From assembly GCA_963966185.1 (NCBI GenBank), contig CAWZYM010000392.1:263501-327500 (forward strand): a stretch of 64,000 nucleotides of DNA, read 5' to 3'. A program made the position numbers and the translations under genes. Source of the stretch: Rhabditoides inermis. Taxonomy: Eukaryota > Nematoda > Chromadorea > Rhabditida > Rhabditidae. This document shows positions 1 through 10,475 of the stretch, piece after piece (position 1 is the first letter of the stretch; every line of letters begins with the position of its first letter). The notes beneath the pieces were generated by a model that was given only the letters and a program-made list of their open reading frames with translations, ran no database searches and was not told where the DNA came from.

Positions 1-644
1 CCGTACCCTTTTCCTCTTCGTCATCCAGAACAATGGGCGAGTCCGTGTTCCTGGGTGGATTATGGGGCGGCTCTCCCTTGACGAAGAGTGGGTGGACAGG
101 AGGAGGGTGTGGGAGTGCGGGGGAGGGAGAGGGCGAGGCGGTCGCCGACCACGAACCCAGCTGTGGCTTCATGTCCAGAACCATACACGGCGTTCGCATA
201 GGCGGAGTAGGGTGGGACTGCGAGTCGGGCTGAGCTATCTCCAATCGAGACTCCTCCTGCTTCTCCGTCTGACAGCCCGTCTCCACTCGACTCAGCTTCT
301 CTCTAGCCCGGCGAGCACACTCAGCACAACTCAACACACACCATCACATCGTCTCTGACCGCCATGCCCACCTCTGTACAGTCTGTGTCTTGGCTGGCGC
401 TCCCACTCCCAGCAGATGTTCCATATAACACCCACACTTCTTCGCCGTCTGTGCCTCAGTGCCAATCAGAACATCCGTCACAAAATACACGTTGTGGATG
501 GCCTTCTTGTGGAAGTACTGCAACCGACATCAACATGACTCTTTCGTGTGTCTCTCGTTCACTCACCGTGAGAATCTCTGCGGGCAGTTTGGGATCCTTG
601 TTCATCCGAATCACCGCATGTAATACTTCTTCGTCATCGTCCAT
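1..644 (-). CDS. C2H2 zinc-finger paralogue C, 5' part (runs off the left edge)
   Basis: The start ATG is at 644. Exon 1 encodes MDDDEEVLHAVIRMNKD and then LPAEILT, with a gtgagt donor near 567. The next exon (from about 531) encodes YFHKKAIHNVYFVTDVLIG followed by a GTEA...AKKCGCY segment. A further exon (about 270 to 1) is proline/serine-rich and includes a DMKPQ segment, like the DVKPQ segment of paralogue B. No finger is visible before the window ends. The N-terminal module is shared with the two genes to the right (starts at 4825 and 9917), so this is the third copy of a tandem family. By analogy it should carry paired C2H2 fingers further left. The exon joins past 400 are uncertain. The specific DNA target or function is unknown. 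Confidence 0.6.
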
Positions 645-934
645 CTGACACGAGTGCCATCTTGTCCCACTCCACCCATTTATTCCTTCATAAAGATATA
701 TGCATGCGCAAGGTTGCAAACCTATACAGAATCAAACTTATAAAACCGTAATCACTCATTAACGTTTATTATGTAACGCAGAACAAAACAGAAACATGTC
801 ATTATTAAAGATATTTCAATTATGATGCAAATTTGCAAATGTATAGCAATAGTGTTCAAAGTGAAAATAGTAGTGAAAACTTGAAAATGAGTCAATCTGT
901 AAACCAATCTGTAAACTGTAAAGCAAACTCGTGT
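645..934. other. Intergenic spacer between zinc-finger paralogues B and C
   Basis: AT-rich, 290 bases, with no convincing exon. It should hold the 3' UTR of paralogue B and the promoter of paralogue C. Confidence 0.6.
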
Positions 935-1632
935 TCTACTCGATACTCTCTTCCTCTCCTTGTATAGGTTGCGCCATCTCCTCCAGCTCTTTTTTCTTCT
1001 CATCCTCAGGATAGCACTGACGCATAACCGCATCCAACTCGGCTCTTTTCTGAAAACATCAATGTCTACTGTCTTCTTGTACACTGTCTCCTCTCGCTCA
1101 CCTCATCAGTCCACAGATCGATGACGAATGACTTGAGACGCTCTCTCGATCCCTTCATGTTGTGACCCTTCATATGGCTCACCATATTGCTCTGATCTAA
1201 AACATAACATGCAACATGTTTCAACTAGACAGTATACGTGTACTCACAGTTGCATGTATACTCGCAGGAGGGGCATTTGTGGGCGACTATGGATGTGTGT
1301 GAGAGGGCGTGGTGTCTTTTCTCCGACGGGGCATTGTACACCAGCTTGTCGCACTTTCTGCAGGCCACCTTCTTCCGTCTGTCCCATACCACACTTTTGC
1401 CACTCTCCATCGAGATTCGCGTTGAGCGAGTCCTTCCAGGCTTCTCCTCTTTCATTGCAATGCCAGCCTTCTCCTCCGCGTCCTCTTCTCCTTCCCCCTC
1501 GCCTTCATCTCGCATGCCACCGAGTCTATGTCGTATCTTCTTAGGAGGCGGCGATTCTCCCCGCACTCTTTCCGCGAGTGGCACCTGGAAAGCAGCATAA
1601 TCTCATCTCCTCTGTCTATTGTCTCTCTCTTA

Positions 1633-1674
<42 letters not shown>

Positions 1675-4600
1675 CTCTCACCCACCTGTCTCTTTCCAGG
1701 AGTGGCGATTCCTCCCCGTACGGCGGCCATTTGCCCGAAACACTGTTCCACCACCGTGTCCAGCTGCCTCTTCATCTCCGCTGTCCGCAGATCCACTATA
1801 CACGCAGCGGGGTTCGGCTCGTCTCGATGTACTTGCATGATGTGTGTCTGGATGAGACAGTTCCTTTCTAAAAGCAACGGCATAGTACGCTACGCATACA
1901 TGTAAAAAGTGACTGACTGTTGTACTGATGTCCGCAGATGGAGCATGCGAAGTACTTGATGCCGCAGTGGGTGGCCGCGTGTTGCTGCAGGTTGTACAGC
2001 GCCGACACGACCACACTGGCACTACAGCCAGTGAACTAGAAAACATAGGGATGCGTTATGAAAAGATACGGAAATAATGCTTACCTGGCAAGGTACTTTC
2101 TTCCTGGTTGGATCACGCAACAAAGTCCGCTGCTCGCCACTCCCACTTTTCTTTGGAGATGAAAACTTACGTTTCGAAACGCGCTTCGAGGATCGCTGAA
2201 AGATACATAAATATTGAACTAAACCGAGATAATACTCACGGTGGAATCGTCGTTCCAGTTATCATCGTCGGGCTCCGCTTCTTCCTCGGCCTCCCAGTCG
2301 TCGTCATCTCCCCACTCCTCGTCCTTCTTCGTCTCTTCTCCTTCACCATCCTCGTCCATCCAATCTACATCCTTCTCCACTCTCTCCGTCACATAATCCG
2401 TCTTTTCTTCCTTCATGTCCTCCTTCTCTTGCTTTTCCTCCGATGACATTTTCGAATGATGCGATTCGGATCGCAGTATTTTGACGAGTGGGTCCTGCAG
2501 ACATTAGTACACACTAACACATCAATAATGAAGTATACCAACCACTTTGTCTTCTGCTCCGGAGCATTGCACGACAGTCTTCTTCAGTCTCTTGATCGTC
2601 TTCTCAGTCGAGCGTGTTCGTTCAAGGTGTTTCAATCGCTCGTCCTCCGCCCATCGATCGTGGCGCACCGCAGAGCGAGTGCGACGTTGCGGCTAGGATC
2701 AACATTCAAATTAACAACATCGTAAAAGCATATAAACTTACCTTGGAAGACGATGCTTGGTGCTCCACAATCTCGACTTCGTCGTCTTCGCCATTCTCGT
2801 CCGACACATCCCTCTCTTCCATGTCCACCGCCGCTTCGTCTCCCCCTTCTTCATCCATCAGCATCTCCTCAGTCATCTGCATATCCTCCACCTCATCATC
2901 CTCTTCTACCGACAAAGCGCGCTTCTTCTGAAAAGTTGATACATAACCCATATGCAGCTGGTCCTCGTCTCACCGTGCGTGGTGTTCGCTTCCTTGTCTT
3001 GATGGTAGGTTGCTGTAGGGGAGGAGGGACGCCGGGCACTCTCTTCTCCTTCAGATCGCGAGGAAACGCAATCAGACTCATCACACGCACCTCCTCCACT
3101 TTCTACAAAAATATCCATTTGTGGATAAGACATGCATTAACTCGCCTCCGCTGTGCTTTCGTCAATCATCTCTGCCTCTCCACAGTGTGAAGTCGACACG
3201 TGCTGCTTAATAACGCTGTCGTCTTAAACAACAGGTAAAATGGCAACAATAAGATGAATGAATATTAGCACAATAAAGCAACGTACAGTGCGACTCCTCC
3301 GAGCACATGGAACACTTGTAGAAGGGGCGGATAGATATATGGGTGACAATGTGGGTGCGGAGAGAGGGCAGGTTTCGACGCACCTCGCGAGTACACAACT
3401 GAAAAAAATCGAAAATATACTGCAAATCAAACAATACACATACCATGCAGTGGGTGACGCCAGCGTGGCCGGGCCTGTCAGCGAGGAAGATTCGCTTGAC
3501 CGTGTTCGCATCGTCCTCCGGCAGCTCCTCATTCGGCTTGCTCTCCTCTCGAGCCTCTTCTGGTTCTTTCTGACCATCCTTCTCACCCGCTCCTTCGTCC
3601 TTCACCTCCTCTGGCGGCATGTTCTTCTCCTGCCGATCCCCGTGGGCGTTTTCGAAGCACTTCACGTACATCTCGTCTATGTCCGCATTCATCTACAGCA
3701 TGATCATAACATACAGGAAACGAAATTTTGAAACGACCTGTGTCCTGTTTTTCATCTCCTCTATCAAATCGCCAGTCGCATTGTGATGCTTCACGTAGTG
3801 TTTTCGAATCGTGCTTCGGACTGAAAACATTGTGATGAGCATTGAAGTGATATATTACCGTTGGTGACGGTAGTGCGACATTCTCGGCAGCGATAGAAGG
3901 GTCCTCGACAGTGAGAGATGGCATGCGAAACTCGCTGCTTCACAAGTACGTCCACACCACACAACTGAAACAACATGTTTACAGATGTACAAACAACATG
4001 TTTACAGATGTACCACTCACGTTGCAAATCAATTTACGGTTGGAGTGTTTCTGGATGGTCTTCTTGAGGGCGAGAGCGCGCTCCTCTAGGTCACGACATT
4101 CAAGCGCGGAACGCTGCTGAACAGTCAACTATCGATAAAAACATTGAATGAATGATGCTGCTGATCAGAAACACGAAACTTACAATGTGTGGTTGGCGCG
4201 GAGAGACGGACTGCTCAATGAGCGACTCGCGCCTGCTACTGCTCACTGTCGGCGACGGCACACAATCCGCGCGTGACTGCAAATAGATAAGATCATGAGC
4301 GATTCGACACAATGGACTAACCTCCGTCCACTGGGGTTTTACGTCGAGGAAAAGATGGCTGAAGTCGTCGGGTTCGGTGTGTGACAGTGACAGGGGCTCT
4401 GGAGGTGGGACGGGAGAAGTCTGGGCCAGCGAAGCAGTTCCACTGCATCCCTGTCGATCACTCAGCTCCACAGAGTCATCCCACGCAAGCCCACACGTCT
4501 GAGTACTCTGCTCCTTCACAGGATGACCGTTTCTGAAACAAACAGTTAACTTTAATCAAATTGTTATGGCGCATAAAATGGAAACTAACTTCTTTGTTGA

Positions 4601-4825
4601 TTCTCCCTTGTAACAACCGCACTTCTTAGCGCGTTCTGCTTCAGTGCCGTACAAAATGTCGCCGACAAAGTAGACATTGAATATGGATTTGGTTCGAAAG
4701 AACTAAAATGAACCAATGTTAATAATAGTGAAATTAAAACAGCTCACCGAGAGTATGTCGACGGGCAGTGAAGCGTCTTTTGTCATGCGCACAACGGCGT
4801 ATGATATGTCATCACACGCCGCCAT
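935..4825 (-). CDS. C2H2 zinc-finger protein, paralogue B
   Basis: Multi-exon gene starting with ATG at 4825 (MAACDDISYAVVRMTKD) and ending with TAG at 935-937 (...QGEEESIE). The N-terminal module continues as VYFVGDILYGTEAE and KKCGCY. It is followed by a Ser/Pro-rich linker and C2H2 fingers grouped in pairs: LICNLCG...H..SH with FYRCREC (4030-3860), THCMLCTREV with FYKCSMC (3480-3240), a GCSASVV..HAATH / FACSICGH pair (2040-1920), and CRKCDK..HH..H with HKCPSCEYTC (1360-1240). Acidic Glu/Asp-rich linkers (2930-2700, 2450-2220) lie between the pairs. The C-terminus (KRAELDAVMRQCYPEDE) matches the KADLDQALEKLFP end of paralogue A. Probably a nuclear DNA-binding protein, inferred from the fingers only. 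Its exact regulatory role is not recognisable. Individual joins are approximate. Confidence 0.75.
1632..1671. repeat. (CT)n microsatellite, intron of zinc-finger gene B
   Basis: Uninterrupted CT dinucleotides on the plus strand, which is GA in the sense orientation of the host gene. It lies in an intron between exons around 1580 and 1700. Confidence 0.95.
3975..4016. repeat. Short tandem duplication in a zinc-finger gene B intron
   Basis: The unit 'catgtttacagatgtac' is present twice with 'aaacaa' between the copies, in the intron between exons ending near 4030 and beginning near 3965. A local duplication with no evident function. Confidence 0.7.
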
Positions 4826-5292
4826 CACCAGGAGACCTAAATCAAACTTAAAAATAACTATAAAACAAAAAAAACAACGTTAAAAACATTGCATATTTTT
4901 GAATACAGTCCTTCATGGCGCTCGAAAATTTCAAGAGACAAGAGAAAAAAAACGACGCAGATGTGTAGATTTTCCCACGCAACTGTGCAATAAGCGATAA
5001 AACAATGTACTACTCTTCAGATTCAGAAGAGCAGCCTTGAAAATTGAAACAAGGTTTGCTGAGATATTTCTTGAACAGTGAAATATATATTTTTGTCAAA
5101 AAATTTATCGCAAATTCGACAACTTGGAACAAAACAACAACGTTCAATTAAACACATTCGAGTAGCAATACCATCAAAATAACACTAACAGAAGAACAAC
5201 ACTGATAAACGAACAAAACAAGACAACATCATTAGTTAATTGCACAGTACTGGTGAGCTCAGTGGGTAAGGTCGTAAAATGAGTAAAATATG
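4826..5292. other. Intergenic spacer between zinc-finger paralogues A and B
   Basis: AT-rich 467 bases with no exon-like frame. It must hold the 3' UTR of paralogue A and the promoter of paralogue B. No specific element is recognised. Confidence 0.6.
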
Positions 5293-8200
5293 ACCGTAAG
5301 CTTACTCGTCCGTCTTCATCTCTCCGAAGGGGAATAGCTTCTCCAGAGCCTGATCCAAGTCCGCTTTCATCTAAAACCGTACATATATTATCTTTTAAAA
5401 GGACTTCCGTAAGAGAAGAGTTTGTGTTACCCAACGTAATGCAACAAAAGCTCATGCATTTTATCGATCGAAATAGTACACAAACCTGCTCTTTCTGCAA
5501 TAAAAATTAATGCGAGCAAATGTTGTACGTCGGCAAATTGATTTCGGTATCTGATCGATTATATACTTGTTGAACTATTGGAGCAGGTTTGTGTACTATT
5601 TCGATTGATAAAATGCATGAGCTTTTGTTGCATTACGTTGGGTAACTCAAACTCTTCTCTTACGGAAGTCCTTTTAAAAAGATAATGAATGTACTTTTAT
5701 TGGATTTCATATAAATCTATTTACATTAACATAAACCACAAAACATTTTTTAAAGAAATTCAACAGTTCACCCATCTTGTTGAGTCCAAAATTGTATAAA
5801 TTTTGCAAAAAAAGAGTTTAGGTAATGCTGATAGGAAAAGTTACAATCCCAATGTCATTTCTATGTGAAATCATATAGTACAAAAAGTTTGCCACCAGCC
5901 GGAACCCAACTCGAGCCATGTGTCTCAACGGGCGCATTCGCTAACCACAACACTACTGTGCACACGGCAGGGCACGCGATCTGAACGATATCAGTGCAAT
6001 CCATAGGTAGTGCGGAATGTGCACTCCCTGTCTGCTGGGGGCAACCGGTGCGCGCCAACATCTATCAGCATCACATTGTTCTCGCAAAGATTCTAAGGGA
6101 TCTTTCGTTCAGTCGCTTTTTGCCGATTTTAGCGCGTGACTATTCTTAACACAAACCAACCAGCGCTACCGCGCTGGTTGTAATTATCAAATAAATTAAA
6201 GGGAGTGTACACTCTGAATTTCGAGGTTGAGTTAGCACCGGGATGTGAAAATATGAGGAAAATGATACACTTTTGTCAATACAACTATGTGTCGAAGATA
6301 CCTAAAAGTCGATGAAAAATTCTGTTGAACATTGAAAATTGGCACCAATTGGCACCAATTTCTGCATTTTGCGCTCAATTTTCATCTATTTGCAAGCATT
6401 TTCAGAAAATAGTTGTATTGACAAAAATACATCGTTTTCATCATATTTTCACATCCCGGTGCTAACTCAACTTCAAAATTCAGAGTGTACACTCCCTTTA
6501 ATAACCAATTAACCTCATCCGATCGCACGTCGATAGGCCTGCACGAAGTATTGTGCGTGGCGATACAGTGCGGACGAATAACATGTTCCACTGTAACATA
6601 TTGAAATAAATAAGATACACGTATGGAACATACGTTGAGCGGTGAAGCTGCAGAGCATACACCTGTAGGCTGGCCGAGTCCATTTGAGATGCGCGTCCAC
6701 GCAGTGTACCACCTGGCGATAGCGACTCACATAGCGCACACCACACCCACACTCCTGCAACAAAATAAGTTCACGACAGATATACATCAAACACTACTCA
6801 CAGTGCATTCGTGGTGATGTAGCTTCAGTTTCTCTGGCGCTGACTCAACCTCCTCTTCGTTGAACATACTTTCCTCCTTGTCGAGTACATCCTTCTCCTT
6901 CTCCTCCTCGTCTTTCTCGTCCTCGTTGGACATTCCTTTCTCCTCGTCGAGTACACCCTTCTCCTCCTCGTTGGACATGCTTTTCTTGGGGGGCTCCTCC
7001 TTCACGTCCACGTTCAACGGCTCAATCTACAACAAGGTATGTGTAAAACTACGTAACAATGAATCAGACCTTCGTATCGATATCCATCACTGGGGCATTG
7101 TCGATAGAAGGGAGAGAGTTGTCATGCTGTTGGTTCTCCGGCGCCAGTGCCGCGTCTGTCTCTGGCTTTGTTTCTCCCACGAGTTTCGCTTCAACGTCCG
7201 CAATTTGATCCGCGATCTCATAGACGCACTCCGGGAAACACGCGGCAAACATGACATGCTTCTCGCGCAGCCTCTGAAATCACTCATTTTAACAAATGTC
7301 TACGTATGAATACCCCACCTTCGGAGTCCACATGTTGACGCACATCTCATCCAGTTTCTGACCCGCCCCCTTCTCTCCGTGTACCAGGCGCAGATGTTTC
7401 ATCAGAGAGAAGCGGTCTGCAATATGATAATTTGCACAGTGAACAGTGAACGTATACACTTTTAGTGAACGTGTACACTTTTAGTGAACAGTGAACGTGT
7501 ACACTTTACACCACTACTTACACTTGGACTGGAAGTTGCACACCGAGCAAGTGAAACCGCGGAAGGTCATATGAGAGACGGCATGGCGCAGGCGATCCGT
7601 CATCGACGCGGTGCGACGAGTACATTTCTAAAAATGCATTTTAAAATATCTTAGTTTTTTTATACCTTGCAGTGCCCCGATAGGTTCTTGGGGATCTTGG
7701 ACTGCTCTGGGACAGCCGAATGCCTGGCCACTTTCGCTTTGGGAGCGTCACGATCGGCACCGGCCGATATCCTTTTGATGCTCTTCTGGAAGACACTCCA
7801 GCTGTTGCCGCTGCCCCTTCCCTCGCGCATCATTGGGAAGCACCGCTTGAGATTCTTCCTCACTTTCTCCATCAGCTAAAAGAAAAGAGTTTCTTATCGA
7901 TCCTGCATGAACACACACACCTCAGGAGTGCGCAGATCCGTCCAACGCCCTTCACTGCCATGTTTCTCCACATGTTTCTTGGTATTGCGAAGTCCTGTAT
8001 TAAATCATAGCGTTAAGATCGTCAATGAATTATTCGTTAATGAATTACTTAAATTGTATTATGAATTCAAAATAACTGACTGGTTGATTGGAAGGAGCAG
8101 GCGCTGCAACCGAAGAGAGTGGTATCGATGTGGGACAGCGCATGATCGCGAAACTGCCAGCGGGGGAAGTCACAGAAACACACCTAAATGGAAAGAAGGT

Positions 8201-9917
8201 GAGGTAAGAAAACACTAGCATACCTGACAGGGAAACATTTGCACCTCATCCTCAGATGCAGTCGTTTCTTCCTCTTCTTCTTCCTGTGCTGTTTGAATCG
8301 CTTCTCCATGTACCTCAAACTGATTCGGGAACGTACGCAGCGACGTGGCTCGAACATCATCCAACTTCTATAACAATTGTGTACACTTCGTGCCCTGATT
8401 CTCAAACCGCCGACCTTCTTATCACTCTCATCCACAACCGAGTTTCTGCCGCCGTGGTGAGTAGAGACGTGATGCTTCGCAGAAGGCTCAACTGCAAACA
8501 TTTTTCACATATTAATTAGTCGAACAGTACTCAATACTGAGTAAAAGGCAAAACAAACTGACAGTGAGAAGCAAACTCGCAGCGAGTACACTTGAAGAAC
8601 GCGGGTACCGACACATGAAGAGAGATGTGCATGCGCATTGCGTTCAGATTGCGTGGAACAGAGACAGTACACAACTGAAAAAAAATGTTTGGAAAAAATC
8701 ACATAAAAAGTGACTAACCGCACACTTGGTGTATCTCTTTTTGGCAGGCAAGAGAGAAAGATGGGGTCGAGAGTTCTCGCCGTCCATTGCATCGAGTAGT
8801 CCATCTAGCACTTCTCCTTCATCGCTGCCCTCATCCTCATCCTTCTCCTCCTCCGAAGACTCATCCAAGTCGCGGTGATTCGACTCGAAACAGAGCAGCA
8901 TCACAGCCTGGATCTCAGCCTTCACCTTAAATGAAAATACGATGTACACGACCACGAAATAAAACAACAAAACAAACACCTGTGGAGTGCGGAGGTCGTC
9001 GATGATATCTTCCTCGACCTCTCCGGGATGCAAACGGGTCATATGAGGACCAATTGCCGAACGATCTGCAGATGTACCAAAGACTTTAAAAACACCTTTA
9101 AAAAACTTACGATTGGAAGAGAAGTTGCACATAAGACAGCGGAAGAAGGGTCCCTTGCAGTGCGAGGAAGCGTGCGAATGCAGACACTTGGGGCTGATGC
9201 GCATTCCACAGCCCGAAATATTGCAAGGCAGGGAAGCACCCTTTCGACGCGCTTCGCGAGTCAACGCCGCCAACCGACTTTTCAGCTTGTTCCGCTGCTT
9301 TCTCGTGTAAGGCTTCTAAACGAAATATAATAGTTCTTGAACTATATCACTCATCGCTCTCCTTTGAAAAATAACATATGGCTATGAATACCAATATACG
9401 TATTACATACTACACGTTTGACACCACAAACCTGTCTTCCAGGATCCACAATCATAGTCTTGCGGCGATCTGTTGCGTATCTCGCACCACCATCCTAATA
9501 TAATTTGAAATAATTTTGAAACAACGACCACAAGTGGACCAGACCAACCTCCTTGAGTTGAAGGGGAATACTGGCGTCCTCGATATCCTCACTCGAATCA
9601 ACGATATCTTCTGCGGCAATAGGAACTTCGGCGGGATGAGCAGCTTCCCACTCTTCGCTACCGGCTTCCTCAGATGCGAGAGCATGACCTTTCACCTCAT
9701 GACAACCGCACTCAATTGCTCTCTCCGCAGCTGACCCGCACAACACAGTTTTCACGAAACGCACATCCGTTCCCTCAATGCGGGAAAACTGGAATTAATA
9801 TAATACATAACACACACAAAATGAATAAAAACCTACCTCCAATAATTTAGCCTGCATAGCGGCCTTGTTGTTGCCTTTCACCGTAAATATAGCATAAGAG
9901 TCACTGTCGTCGTCCAT
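5293..9917 (-). CDS. C2H2 zinc-finger protein, paralogue A
   Basis: The start ATG is at 9917 (MDDDSDSYAIFTVKGNN). The last exon is 5371-5293, ending FPFGEMKTDE-stop. About 19 exons. The N-terminal module continues as VRFVKTVLCGSAAE and IECGCHEVKG. Fingers come in pairs: LPCNISGCGM..HASSH with FFRCLMCNF (9240-9080), KCALCTVSV..HISLH with FKCTRCEFAS (8720-8470), FPCQVCFCDF..HALSH with FGCSAC (8230-8090), HCKVCTRRT..HAVSH with FTCSVCNFQ (7680-7430), and ECGCGVRYV with YRCMLCSF (6755-6640). An acidic repeat-bearing linker lies at 7017-6830. The last intron (about 6519-5372) is unusually long for the locus and contains two hairpin elements and a SINE-like segment. Probably a nuclear DNA-binding factor. 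Function unknown. Confidence 0.75.
5373..5699. mobile_element. MITE-like long inverted repeat in the last intron of zinc-finger gene A
   Basis: Arms at about 5373-5493 and 5578-5699 are near-perfect reverse complements. The left arm has 'aaggacttccgtaagagaag' and the right arm 'cttctcttacggaagtcctt'; the arms continue through a shared 'aaaagctcatgcattttatc' segment. The loop is about 85 bases. TTAA lies next to the inner aaggacttcc end of both arms, but the arm similarity extends about 25 bases further out, so the true ends are not certain. The outer left end abuts the 3' splice site of the final coding exon. No coding capacity: a non-autonomous DNA-transposon remnant. Confidence 0.8.
5868..6062 (-). 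mobile_element. Probable tRNA-derived SINE fragment
   Basis: Read on the minus strand, the segment contains 'gtggttagcgaatgcgcc' (A-box-like) followed about 30 bases later by 'gagttgggttccggctgg' (a degenerate B-box position). This is the spacing of a tRNA-derived RNA polymerase III promoter. It has clearly different base composition from the AT-rich intron around it. No intact cloverleaf is formed, so it is not called a tRNA gene. Alternative: unrelated GC-rich insert. Confidence 0.4.
6200..6497. mobile_element. MITE with TTAA flanks (piggyBac-like ends)
   Basis: The element begins 'agggagtgtacactctgaat' and ends with its reverse complement. The inverted arms are about 93 bases each (6200-6292 and 6405-6497), sharing the 'ttgagttagcaccgggatgt' block with scattered mismatches. 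TTAA flanks both ends (6196-6199 and 6498-6501), the target duplication typical of piggyBac-type transposition. No open reading frame of note: a non-autonomous element. It sits in the same intron as the hairpin at 5373-5699. The middle contains a small duplication of 'ttggcaccaa'. Confidence 0.82.
7431..7507. repeat. Tandem 'gtgaacgtgtacacttttag' repeats
   Basis: Several imperfect copies of a roughly 20-30-base unit (agtgaacagtgaacg / tgtacactttta) lie in an intron of zinc-finger gene A, between exons near 7420 and 7525. Local slippage product, no function implied. Confidence 0.75.
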
Positions 9918-10475
9918 CTACAACATCGAATCACAAGTATTAACCATAAAAGAACACAATTACGCATCAAAAAAACAAATATGAAAAAAATCCCCTAAAA
10001 ATCGAAGACTTTCACAACAATATTGTGAACCAATTTTTATTCTCCACCTGTCTGTAACCTCATAAAACTAACAGTCTTTCCATCGGTTACGGTATCCAGT
10101 TATGTCACCGATTAATTTTGAATGAAATTTTTAGGCCAGCTTGTTTTCGCACACAAAAAATGTCTTGAGGTCTTGAGGAATGTACAGGCACTCTGGGGGC
10201 TTGTGTTCACTGTGAATTGCTCTTTCTCGGCTGTAACTTCACGCTTACGTACAAAATACAATATTAGTTTTGAAGTCGGAATCAGTGCTGCGTGAGGTGA
10301 GACTAGGTGAAAGGGCTTTTAGTTTGAAAAAATAAACGGTACCTATTTTGACAAATATTGTTTATTTTAATAAAGTACTAGCGTGTATAGCGTGTACTGG
10401 TAAAGAACTGAGATTATTAGGGAATATCATAATATACAATATTGGTTAGGAGACAATAGAAGTGTGTATGTGTGT
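9918..10475. other. Intergenic spacer upstream of zinc-finger gene A
   Basis: About 560 AT-rich bases between the zinc-finger gene A start and the stop of the PLEKHD1-like gene, both on the minus strand. No exon-like frame or RNA gene is seen. The right part presumably holds the 3' UTR of the PLEKHD1-like gene. Confidence 0.6.
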
